From Clostridiales bacterium (lineage in GTDB: Bacteria > Bacillota > Clostridia > Christensenellales > UMGS416): DNA of 5,873 bases. The notes under the pieces are model-generated. The model was not told where the DNA came from and ran no database searches. It saw only the letters and a program-made list of their open reading frames with translations. Of this stretch, positions 1-5,268 are shown piece by piece. The stretch covers positions 1 to 5,873 of the forward strand of contig JAAYXU010000051.1 of the NCBI GenBank assembly GCA_012515725.1, written 5' to 3'. Every line of letters starts with the position of its first letter. Position 1 is the stretch's first letter. The position numbers and the translations under genes are program-made.

Positions 1-299
1 AGCCTGCAGCCAACCGGGAACGCCGCGTCACGCGGCAGGTAATCCTCCCAGCGAACCTGACGGACGCCCTCGAAAAGCTGGTCGAAATCGCTCGCATCGA
101 ACGCGCCCACGCAAAGGCGTACCCTGCCCGCGGTACGCAGCCAGAGATTGGCGCGGACGCCCGCCTCCGGTCCGCCCGCAAACGTCACGCGCGACGTCTG
201 AACGTCGGTCGTTTCGTACCCCAGCGCCCGTATCTCCCGGGCCAGCACGCCCTCCAGCCCGTATCCGGCTGTGGCGATCCATGTCAACTTCCCGCTCAT
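1..299 (-). CDS. THUMP-domain class I RNA methyltransferase, N-terminal part (RlmL/YpsC-like)
   Basis: Only the first 99 residues are in the window; the rest lies beyond base 1. My translation starts MSGKLTWIATAGYGLEGVLA, which matches the usual opening of this family: a short strand, then a 'G.E..L..E...LG' helix. About residues 67-95 (GAFDASDFDQLFEGV, then RWEDYLPRDAAFPV) match the start of a THUMP RNA-binding domain, with the typical 'W..YLP.DA.FPV' block. In YpsC/RlmL proteins this region precedes a Rossmann methyltransferase domain that uses SAM to make N2-methylguanine in 23S rRNA; that domain cannot be seen here. The ATG at 299 has no Shine-Dalgarno upstream, but a good promoter places the transcript start almost on the ATG, so it may be translated leaderless. 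The gene is divergent from the FAD oxidoreductase gene. The family call is confident, but the exact rRNA target is not determined. Confidence 0.87.
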   Translation of the reverse strand, partial: MSGKLTWIATAGYGLEGVLAREIRALGYETTDVQTSRVTFAGGPEAGVRANLWLRTAGRVRLCVGAFDASDFDQLFEGVRQVRWEDYLPRDAAFPVGCR

Positions 300-335
300 C
301 GCACAGAGTATACCAGAAACCGGGGAGGGGGACAA
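300..335 (-). promoter_or_regulatory. Sigma-A-type promoter of the THUMP methyltransferase, leaderless type
   Basis: Read on the minus strand, TTGTCC (335-330) is followed by exactly 17 nt and then TATACT (312-307). That is four or five of six consensus bases in each box, at ideal spacing. The predicted start point, about 7 nt past the -10 box, falls near base 300, directly beside the ATG at 299. No GGAGG-like site lies between promoter and ATG, which agrees with a leaderless transcript. The boxes are seen; the start point is inferred. Confidence 0.6.
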
Positions 336-376
336 CAGATGCGGATGGTACGGCTCTATGCACCCTGTTCCCGATA

Positions 377-385
377 TGATACAAT
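377..385 (+). promoter_or_regulatory. Extended -10 promoter of the FAD oxidoreductase gene
   Basis: TGATACAAT fits the extended -10 pattern TGnTAnAAT. No convincing -35 box lies 16-18 nt upstream, which is common for extended -10 promoters. Transcription would start near 392 and give a leader of about 63 nt before the ATG at 455. No riboswitch-like fold is obvious in that leader. An overlapping TATGAT at 375-380 is an alternative -10 box. Confidence 0.45.
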
Positions 386-440
386 AGGGACTGTAAAAAG
401 CCGGGAATCAACGCAAATCCGCCGCTTTAATACCGAATAA

Positions 441-447
441 GGAAGGG
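441..447 (+). promoter_or_regulatory. Ribosome binding site choosing the ATG at 455
   Basis: GGAAGGG ends 7 nt before the ATG at 455. A second ATG at 448 touches this site directly and is in another frame that shows no recognisable protein, so the site supports 455. Confidence 0.6.
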
Positions 448-454
448 ATGCGCG

Positions 455-1762
455 ATGCTGTCATTCACGCGGGAAATCGAGGTGCGCTACGACACCGACG
501 TTCTGGTCGCGGGAGGCGGGCCTGCCGGTGTGGCGGCTGCGATCGCCGCTGCGCGCCAGGGCGCCCGGGTGCTGCTCATCGAGGAGCAGGCATGCCTGGG
601 CGGTCAGGGGACCGCCGGTCTGGTACCGGCGTTCATGCAGTTTACCGACGGCGTCAATTTTCTGGCCGACGGCGTGGGGCGCATGGCGCTCGAGCGGATG
701 TGGGCGATCGGCGGAAAGGTGGACGGCAACCCGTACAGCATCCGGGTGGAGGCGCTCAAGCGCGCCTACGACGAGCTAATGGAGGAGGCGGGCGTTCCTT
801 TTCTGCTGACGACCCGTATCATCGCGGTGGAGGCTGCCGACAGGCAAATAAGCCATTTGATTTGCGCCGGCAAATCGGGCCTTTTTGCCGCAGCGGCCCG
901 CGTGTTCATCGACGCGACCGGCGACGCGGACCTGTGCGCCTGGGCCGGAGCGCCCTTTGAAAAGGGCGACGAGCAGGGGCGCATGATGGCGGGCACGCTG
1001 TGCTCTCTGTGGGCCGACATCGACTGGGACAGCGTGAAGCGGCCCGACGCGAGGGAGCTTGAGCGCGCGATCGCCGACGGCGTGTTCACCGATCCCGACC
1101 GCCATCTGCCCGGCATGTGGCGGGTCGGCGCGCAACTGGGCGGCGGAAACATCGGGCACACATACGGCGTGGACGGGACCGACGAGCGCTCGCTGACCCA
1201 GGCGCTGGTACGGGGGCGGCGGCAGATGGCCGAGTACGGGCGCTACTACCGAGAGTACCTGGCGGGCGGATTCCGCAGCGCGGAGCTGGTCGTGACCGGC
1301 GCGATGCTGGGCATCCGGGAGACCCGCAGGATACTGGGAGATTATGTGCTGACGCTCGATGATTTTAAGAAGCGCGCCGGCTTCGGCGACGAGATCGGCC
1401 GGTATGCGTACCCGGTCGACATCCATGCCTCGGACAGCTCGGAGGAGAGCTTCCGCAGGTTCCACGCCGAGCATACGACCCTGCGGTACCGGAAGGGGGA
1501 GAGCTACGGCATCCCGTACCGCGCGCTGTGTCCGCGGGGGCTCCGCAATGTGCTGGCAGCCGGCCGCTCGATCAGTACCGACCGGTACATGCAGTCCTCT
1601 GTCCGTGTCATGCCGGGCTGCTATATCACCGGCCAGGCGGCCGGAGTGGCGGCAGCGCTGGCCCTAGATGCGGGCGGGGATATCCGGGGGATATCGATTC
1701 CCATGCTGCAGCAGCGGCTCGTGGACATGGGCGCGTTTCTGCCAGGCTACGCCCGGGCATGA
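455..1762 (+). CDS. FAD-dependent oxidoreductase, FAD_oxidored (PF12831-like) family
   Basis: This is a complete 435-residue flavoprotein. The N-terminal Rossmann fold carries GGGPAG at residues 20-25, with the ribose-binding acidic pair E43/E44 after the second strand. It is followed by GGQGTAG (49-55), the second FAD contact DATGDAD (153-159), and a 'GIRETRRILGDY' block (286-297) typical of this family. The stretch YAYPVDIH (317-324) and the C-terminal FAD-closing segment LAAGRSIS (367-374) with RVMPGCYITGQAAG (384-397) are also family hallmarks. Members are soluble, generally cytoplasmic oxidoreductases with mostly unknown substrates. There is no Fe-S cysteine cluster, membrane segment or signal peptide. 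The gene stands alone: the left neighbour is divergent and the right neighbour convergent, so the context does not name a substrate. The family call is firm and the reaction is unknown. Distant kin include fumarate-reductase-like flavoproteins, but the fumarate-reductase active-site pattern was not recognised. Confidence 0.9.
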   Translation: MLSFTREIEVRYDTDVLVAGGGPAGVAAAIAAARQGARVLLIEEQACLGGQGTAGLVPAFMQFTDGVNFLADGVGRMALERMWAIGGKVDGNPYSIRVEALKRAYDELMEEAGVPFLLTTRIIAVEAADRQISHLICAGKSGLFAAAARVFIDATGDADLCAWAGAPFEKGDEQGRMMAGTLCSLWADIDWDSVKRPDARELERAIADGVFTDPDRHLPGMWRVGAQLGGGNIGHTYGVDGTDERSLTQALVRGRRQMAEYGRYYREYLAGGFRSAELVVTGAMLGIRETRRILGDYVLTLDDFKKRAGFGDEIGRYAYPVDIHASDSSEESFRRFHAEHTTLRYRKGESYGIPYRALCPRGLRNVLAAGRSISTDRYMQSSVRVMPGCYITGQAAGVAAALALDAGGDIRGISIPMLQQRLVDMGAFLPGYARA

Positions 1763-1796
1763 CCGCGCAGGACGCGCGGCAGGCTCCGCCCCGCAT

Positions 1797-1832
1797 AAAA
1801 AAAGCCGCGCCGGGCAAATAACCCGGAGCGGC
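1797..1832 (-). terminator. Intrinsic terminator of the LysM gene
   Basis: Arms 1804-1814 and 1822-1832 pair over 11 positions with a single G-A mismatch around a 7-nt loop. On the minus strand the stem is followed directly by seven U residues (1803-1797). It lies 17 nt past the LysM stop codon. Read on the plus strand the hairpin is followed by CATTAGG, not a U-tract, so it is a much weaker stop for the convergent oxidoreductase transcript. Confidence 0.88.
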
Positions 1833-1849
1833 CATTAGGGGGCTTATAG

Positions 1850-2953
1850 TTACTTGAGGCCGGCGGCGACGAGCACGCAGCTGCGATGCTGCGCGAGGTA
1901 TCCGTCCGATGCCGCGCCGTGGCTTTTGCTATTGTGCAGATACAGGTCGAAATGGCCCGTTACTCCGTTTGTGATCGTGTCGAACGAGTGCGGCATTCCC
2001 GAGAGCGAAGCCGCGAAGTTGATGCCGTCGTGGAATATGACAACGGCCCGCGGATTCCATGTCCACGATGGGAAGAGCTTCTTCATAACAGCAGTGTCCG
2101 ACGACGTAAGCGGCTCCACGTCGCAGTGGTTGATGCCTCCCAGCATCTTGACCGTAAAGGCGAGACCCGTCGCCACGTCGGTAATGAGCATCACGTCGTT
2201 GCGGTTCAGCAGGTACTGCCCGTCCAGGAACCAGTCGACGAGCTTTCCCTTGCGGGCGGGCGCGCTGCTCTCGCCGGGCGTGACGGCCCAGTTGCGGGGC
2301 GCGTATCCGTTGATGGCGATCTTCTGCCCTTCATTGAGCCACTCATCGGGCTCCAGATAGTTGTACTTCACGATCTGGGACTGGCTGACGCCGAACTTTG
2401 CGGCGACGCCGCTGACGGTGTCGCCCGCGCGTACTATGTATGTGACCGAGGGCCAGCTAGCCGTACTGGGGGCCGACGTGGTCGTCGCGGCCTTGGCGGC
2501 CGCCGGTATGGTCAGCGTCTGGCCCGGATAAATGAGCGAGCCGCTCAACCCGTTGGCGCTCTGCAGCGCGGACACCGTCATGCCGTAGCGGCGCGCGATC
2601 AGCCAGAGCGAATCGTTCTTCTGCACGGTATACCGCGTAGAGTAGGAAAGCGACAAAGTCTGGCCGGGGTAAATCATGTCGGACGTAAGGTTATTGATAC
2701 TTTTTAGCTCAGCAACCGTAAGGCCGTTTGCAGTAGCGATTTTCCAAAGGCTGTCGCCCGACCGGACGGTGTAGCTGCTAGACGCCGCCTGTGCTGTGGC
2801 CGTCGCCAGCGTGATGGTCAGCACCAGCACCGCGATCATCGTGGTCGCGGGCGGACCGCTGCGCTGCCGCTGTACGGGCCTCGTACGCGAAAAGCGCTGT
2901 CCGACGCGCCCGTATCTGCCCCTGCAGGGGAGAGTCCGGTTGGTATCCCTCAT
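1850..2953 (-). CDS. Exported/anchored protein with three LysM repeats and an uncharacterised C-terminal domain
   Basis: The protein has 367 residues from the ATG at 2953. An Arg-rich N-terminus (10 Arg in 36 residues) precedes a hydrophobic segment at 39-57 (MIAVLVLTITLATATAQAA). This segment is either a signal peptide, with a plausible AQA-A cut after residue 56, or a type II anchor. Three LysM peptidoglycan-binding modules follow at about 61-103, 108-150 and 172-215; each has the Y.V..(G/N)D(S/T) start and the GQ(T/K)(L/I) end. A Ser/Thr/Ala/Pro linker at about 151-169 separates repeats two and three. The rest, about 235-365, is one compact domain with ordered His-containing motifs: HCDVEP (276-281), GMPHSFDT (319-326), GHFDLYL (333-339) and SHG (344-346). 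This arrangement resembles the C-terminal module of many clostridial LysM or SH3 wall proteins, as far as I recall; its activity is not known to me. The role is likely at the cell wall, possibly wall remodelling. An ATG at 3040 would add 29 residues but lies upstream of the likely transcript start. Confidence 0.88.
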   Translation of the reverse strand: MRDTNRTLPCRGRYGRVGQRFSRTRPVQRQRSGPPATTMIAVLVLTITLATATAQAASSSYTVRSGDSLWKIATANGLTVAELKSINNLTSDMIYPGQTLSLSYSTRYTVQKNDSLWLIARRYGMTVSALQSANGLSGSLIYPGQTLTIPAAAKAATTTSAPSTASWPSVTYIVRAGDTVSGVAAKFGVSQSQIVKYNYLEPDEWLNEGQKIAINGYAPRNWAVTPGESSAPARKGKLVDWFLDGQYLLNRNDVMLITDVATGLAFTVKMLGGINHCDVEPLTSSDTAVMKKLFPSWTWNPRAVVIFHDGINFAASLSGMPHSFDTITNGVTGHFDLYLHNSKSHGAASDGYLAQHRSCVLVAAGLK

Positions 2954-2960
2954 TGGCATG

Positions 2961-2967
2961 CACCTCC
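2961..2967 (-). promoter_or_regulatory. Ribosome binding site deciding the LysM gene start
   Basis: On the minus strand GGAGGTG lies upstream of two in-frame ATGs. The gap from GGAGG is 9 nt to the ATG at 2953 but only 3 nt to the ATG at 2959, so 2953 is preferred. The choice changes the product by two residues. Confidence 0.7.
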
Positions 2968-3018
2968 GATGTGTAGATATGGTTTGCGAATGTGTCACAA
3001 AGCTCAATACAAATGTAA

Positions 3019-3047
3019 CATATACGTAATAATAATTCATCCCTCAA
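3019..3047 (-). promoter_or_regulatory. Possible promoter of the LysM gene
   Basis: On the minus strand TTGAGG (3047-3042) is followed by 17 nt and TATATG (3024-3019). Each box matches four of six consensus bases. The start point would be near 3012, leaving a leader of about 58 nt. The surrounding 2990-3060 stretch is clearly AT-rich compared with the flanking genes. A second TTGTGA at 3000-2995 lacks a properly spaced -10 box. Confidence 0.35.
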
Positions 3048-3065
3048 TTTTTGGTATTAAACAAG

Positions 3066-3094
3066 AGGACAGTTCGCGCGCGTTATTGTATAAT
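3066..3094 (+). promoter_or_regulatory. Promoter of the Ppx/GppA gene
   Basis: A perfect TATAAT (3089-3094) is preceded, 17 nt upstream, by AGGACA (3066-3071), which matches the GACA half of TTGACA. Transcription would start near 3101 and give a leader of about 37 nt. This excludes the upstream in-frame TTG at 3051 as the translation start. The -35 box lies 18 bp from the -35 box of the divergent LysM promoter candidate. Confidence 0.65.
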
Positions 3095-3125
3095 GCATAT
3101 GGTCCATAATAGAGTATCACGCGCT

Positions 3126-3131
3126 GGAGGG
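3126..3131 (+). promoter_or_regulatory. Ribosome binding site pointing to a TTG start for Ppx/GppA
   Basis: GGAGGG nearly touches the in-frame ATG at 3132: GGAGG ends one base before it. The same site sits 7 nt before the in-frame TTG at 3138, which is ideal spacing. TTG is therefore the better start, differing from the ATG start by two residues. Confidence 0.6.
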
Positions 3132-3137
3132 ATGCGT

Positions 3138-4082
3138 TTGTATCGGACAGTTCGCGCTGCGGCCATCGATATCGGTTCCAACTCAGTTCGTCTGCTGGTA
3201 GCCGACGCGCGGCCGGGCGGCGCGCTCAAGATTATTGTCAAAGAGATCGAAACGACCCGGATCGGCGAGGGGATGGGCTGCAGCGGATGCCTGTCGCAGG
3301 AAGCGATTTCGCGCACCATAGGCGCGGTCACGCGTTTTTGCAGCGATGCGCAGGAGCAGGGCGCGGAGCGGATATACGCGTTTGCGACCGCTGCGGTGCG
3401 GGACGCCGCAAACGGCGGCGCGTTCATAGCCGAAATGGGACGGCAGACCGGGCTCGCGCCGCACGTACTCTCTGAGGAAGAGGAGGCGCTGGCCGGTTTT
3501 GCAGGCGCGGACGTCGGAGACCCCTGCGGCGTCATCGATATCGGAGGGGGCAGCACCGAGCTGGCGGTGGGCGAGGGGCGGGTTCCCCGCGCCAGCGTCA
3601 GCATGAGGATGGGAGCCGTATATTTGTCCGAGCGCTATCCGCTGGGCGATGTCGCTGACCCGCTTGGGCTGGAGGCGATGACCCAGACTGCCCAGAGTAT
3701 ACTGCGCAGCGATGCCGGACCCATCCGGGAGGCGCTGGGCGGCGCGCCCGTACAGTGGGTCGGTTTGGGCGGCACGATCACGTCGCTGGCCGCGATGGAT
3801 CTGCGTATGGCGCACTACGACCGGGAACGCATTCAGGGGCACGCGCTGAGCCGGGAAACAGTCGGACGCTGGCGCGACCGTCTGGCGCGGACGAGGGCCG
3901 CGGAGCGCGCCGCGATACCGGGACTGGCTCCCGAACGGGCCGACATCATTTTAGCCGGAGTCGTCATACTGGACGCTTTTTTCGCGCATTTCGGGATCGG
4001 CGCGCTGCGCGTCAGCGACCGGGACAATCTGGAGGGCTATCTGCTCATGCGCGTCGAGCAGGAGTTTGGGGCAAAACCATAA
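3138..4082 (+). CDS. ppx: Ppx/GppA family phosphatase (exopolyphosphatase / pppGpp hydrolase type)
   Basis: From the TTG at 3138 the protein has 314 residues, which fits the short two-domain form of the family without the C-terminal HD-like domains of E. coli PPX. Enzymes of this family remove terminal phosphates from polyphosphate or the 5' phosphate of pppGpp in the cytoplasm. The actin-like ATPase fold is marked by DIGSNS (11-16), by DIGGGSTEL (134-142) and by GLGGT (209-213). The loop SEEEEA (112-117) corresponds to the family's SGxEEA block that supplies the catalytic glutamate; here the usual Gly is replaced by Glu. Near the end VSDRDNLEG (292-300) replaces the common SDxGLREG block. 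The gene is a single-gene unit with its own promoter and terminator. Polyphosphate versus pppGpp preference cannot be read from sequence, and no polyphosphate kinase gene is in view. Confidence 0.9.
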   Translation: MYRTVRAAAIDIGSNSVRLLVADARPGGALKIIVKEIETTRIGEGMGCSGCLSQEAISRTIGAVTRFCSDAQEQGAERIYAFATAAVRDAANGGAFIAEMGRQTGLAPHVLSEEEEALAGFAGADVGDPCGVIDIGGGSTELAVGEGRVPRASVSMRMGAVYLSERYPLGDVADPLGLEAMTQTAQSILRSDAGPIREALGGAPVQWVGLGGTITSLAAMDLRMAHYDRERIQGHALSRETVGRWRDRLARTRAAERAAIPGLAPERADIILAGVVILDAFFAHFGIGALRVSDRDNLEGYLLMRVEQEFGAKP

Positions 4083-4090
4083 GCCTTCAT

Positions 4091-4135
4091 ACGGATAATA
4101 AAGGGGCGACGTAGTCGCCCCTGTTTGTTATCCGT
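4091..4135. terminator. Nested inverted repeat, probable bidirectional terminator
   Basis: The inner stem pairs GGGGCGAC (4103-4110) with GTCGCCCC (4114-4121) perfectly across a 3-nt loop. On the plus strand it is followed by TGTTTGTT, which serves the Ppx/GppA gene ending at 4082. On the minus strand it is followed by TTTATTAT, which serves the KamA gene ending at 4149. An outer perfect 8-bp pair, ACGGATAA (4091-4098) with TTATCCGT (4128-4135), encloses the inner stem and both U-rich tracts. Confidence 0.8.
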
Positions 4136-4148
4136 GCAGTCAACCCGT

Positions 4149-5252
4149 TTATGATTCCCTGTGCTGCGGATAGGTGTATATCCTGTTGCGGTAGTTGCGC
4201 ATGACGACCTCATCCTCGTCCATCGACACGACATACTCGGGATTTATGGGGATCTTGCCACCGCCGCCCGGCGCGTCGATCACGTAGCGGGGGATCGCGT
4301 AGCCCGATATGTTGCCTATGAGGCTGCGCATGATCTCAACGCCGGTCTCTACGCGGGTCCGGAAATGCCCGATGCCCTGGCTCATATCGCACTGGTAGAG
4401 ATAATAGGGACGCACCCGCGACTTAACGAGCCCCAGCAGCAGTTCCTTCATCACGGCTGCGTCGTCGTTAACGCCCCGAAGAAGCACGCTCTGGTTACCA
4501 AGCGGTATACCGGCGTTCACGAGCGCTTCGCAGGCCTGCCTAGACGCGGGCGTCAGCTCCCGGGGATGGTTAAAGTGGGTATTGATCCATATAGGATGGT
4601 ATTTGCGGAGCATACGGGTCAGATCGGGCGTTACGCGCATGGGCATGACGACCGGTACCCGCGTACCGATACGGATTATCTCCACGTGGTCGATTCTGCG
4701 AAGCTCCGAAATAATGCGCTCCAGCATCCCGTCGCTAAGCGTCAGCGGGTCGCCGCCTGAAAGCAGCACATCGCGCACAGCGGGGGTTTGCCGGATGTAG
4801 CGGATGCCCGCCTGAAGCGCGGTCTCGGTGATGACGTGATCCTCCTCGCCGACCATGCGGCGGCGCGTGCAGTGGCGGCAGTACATCGCGCACTGGCGCG
4901 TGATGAGGAAAAGCACCCTGTCGGGATAGCGGTGCACGATGCCCGGAGCCGGGCTGTCGCCCTCCTCGTTAAGCGGATCGGCCAGGTCACAGGGCAATAC
5001 CCGTGTCTCGGCGACGGTAGGAACCGCCTGCATCCGTATAGGGCAGTGCGGGTTGGCCGGGTCCATGAGTGACGCGTAGTAGGGCGTGACCGCCATGCGG
5101 AACGTGTTCAGACAGAAAGATATGTCCTGTTTGTCCTGCTCGCTGAGGTATATGGCTTTGGCGAGCTGGTCCACCCGCGTGATACGGTTGCGGAACTGCC
5201 ATTTCCAGTCGTTCCAGCGGGCGTCATGAAGGGTGGGGGCGCTGCTTCTCAC
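4149..5252 (-). CDS. kamA: KamA-family radical-SAM/PLP aminomutase, lysine 2,3-aminomutase-like
   Basis: This complete 367-residue enzyme starts at GTG 5252. Radical-SAM cysteines are C121, C125 and C128 in CAMYCRHC, which bind the 4Fe-4S cluster. SGGDP (165-169) is the SAM-contact motif, and K333 in GGGGKIP is the PLP Schiff-base lysine. R130 matches the substrate-carboxylate arginine of Clostridium subterminale lysine 2,3-aminomutase. D289 (in YQCD) and D326 (in VIDAP) match its Asp293 and Asp330, which hold the lysine epsilon-amino group, so L-lysine to L-beta-lysine is the best-supported reaction. Glutamate 2,3-aminomutase lacks this Asp pair. Oddly, the protein ends about 30 residues after the PLP lysine. 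It lacks the C-terminal cysteine cluster of the classical 416-residue enzyme, and the fourth zinc ligand position is D264 instead of Cys. It is not EpmB-like in its CTRRR and YQCD motifs. It follows the ATP-grasp gene by 16 nt in one operon. No lysine-fermentation genes are seen. Confidence 0.88.
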   Translation of the reverse strand: MRSSAPTLHDARWNDWKWQFRNRITRVDQLAKAIYLSEQDKQDISFCLNTFRMAVTPYYASLMDPANPHCPIRMQAVPTVAETRVLPCDLADPLNEEGDSPAPGIVHRYPDRVLFLITRQCAMYCRHCTRRRMVGEEDHVITETALQAGIRYIRQTPAVRDVLLSGGDPLTLSDGMLERIISELRRIDHVEIIRIGTRVPVVMPMRVTPDLTRMLRKYHPIWINTHFNHPRELTPASRQACEALVNAGIPLGNQSVLLRGVNDDAAVMKELLLGLVKSRVRPYYLYQCDMSQGIGHFRTRVETGVEIMRSLIGNISGYAIPRYVIDAPGGGGKIPINPEYVVSMDEDEVVMRNYRNRIYTYPQHRES

Positions 5253-5260
5253 TCACCGCA

Positions 5261-5267
5261 CCTCCCC
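5261..5267 (-). promoter_or_regulatory. Ribosome binding site deciding the GTG start of KamA
   Basis: On the minus strand GGGGAGG begins one base after the ATP-grasp stop codon (5269-5271) and ends 8 nt before the GTG at 5252. Another GTG 4 nt upstream is out of frame. The first in-frame ATG is at residue 53, inside the conserved protein, so GTG 5252 is the start. Confidence 0.75.
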
Positions 5268-5268
5268 G

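Noticed and set aside
28..411. Minus-strand open frame of 127 codons at the left end
   Set aside because: It overlaps the THUMP methyltransferase in another frame and runs through that gene's promoter. Its translation is Gly/Arg-rich with no recognisable domain.
386..454. Riboswitch or attenuator in the leader of the oxidoreductase gene
   Set aside because: The leader is only about 63 nt and shows no strong paired arms or U-tract.
448..960. Plus-strand open frame starting at ATG 448
   Set aside because: Its ATG abuts the ribosome site and its product is an Arg/Gly-rich frame-shadow of the oxidoreductase.
776..1474. Minus-strand open frame of 232 codons inside the FAD oxidoreductase gene
   Set aside because: The opposite strand encodes a full set of flavoprotein motifs. 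This frame gives an Ala/Arg/His-rich sequence with no family likeness.
1763..1779. Perfect 6-bp hairpin (CCGCGC/GCGCGG, 5-nt loop) directly after the oxidoreductase stop codon
   Set aside because: It is considered as the plus-strand terminator, but no U-tract follows; it may still slow polymerase or protect the mRNA end.
1886..2707. Long plus-strand open frame (273 codons) opposite the LysM gene
   Set aside because: It is antisense to a gene with three clear LysM repeats, its translation shows no recognisable domain, and it has no ribosome site; it reflects the GC-rich codon pattern.
2954..3040. Upstream extension of the LysM protein to an ATG at 3040
   Set aside because: No ribosome site lies before it, the candidate promoter would start transcription downstream of it, and the GGAGGTG at 2961-2967 fits the ATG at 2953.
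4149..5252. Identification of the aminomutase as EpmB (EF-P modification) or glutamate 2,3-aminomutase
   Set aside because: The CTRRR and YQCD motifs are those of KamA and not EpmB, no EpmA-like gene is visible, and both lysine-specific Asp residues are kept, unlike in the glutamate enzyme.
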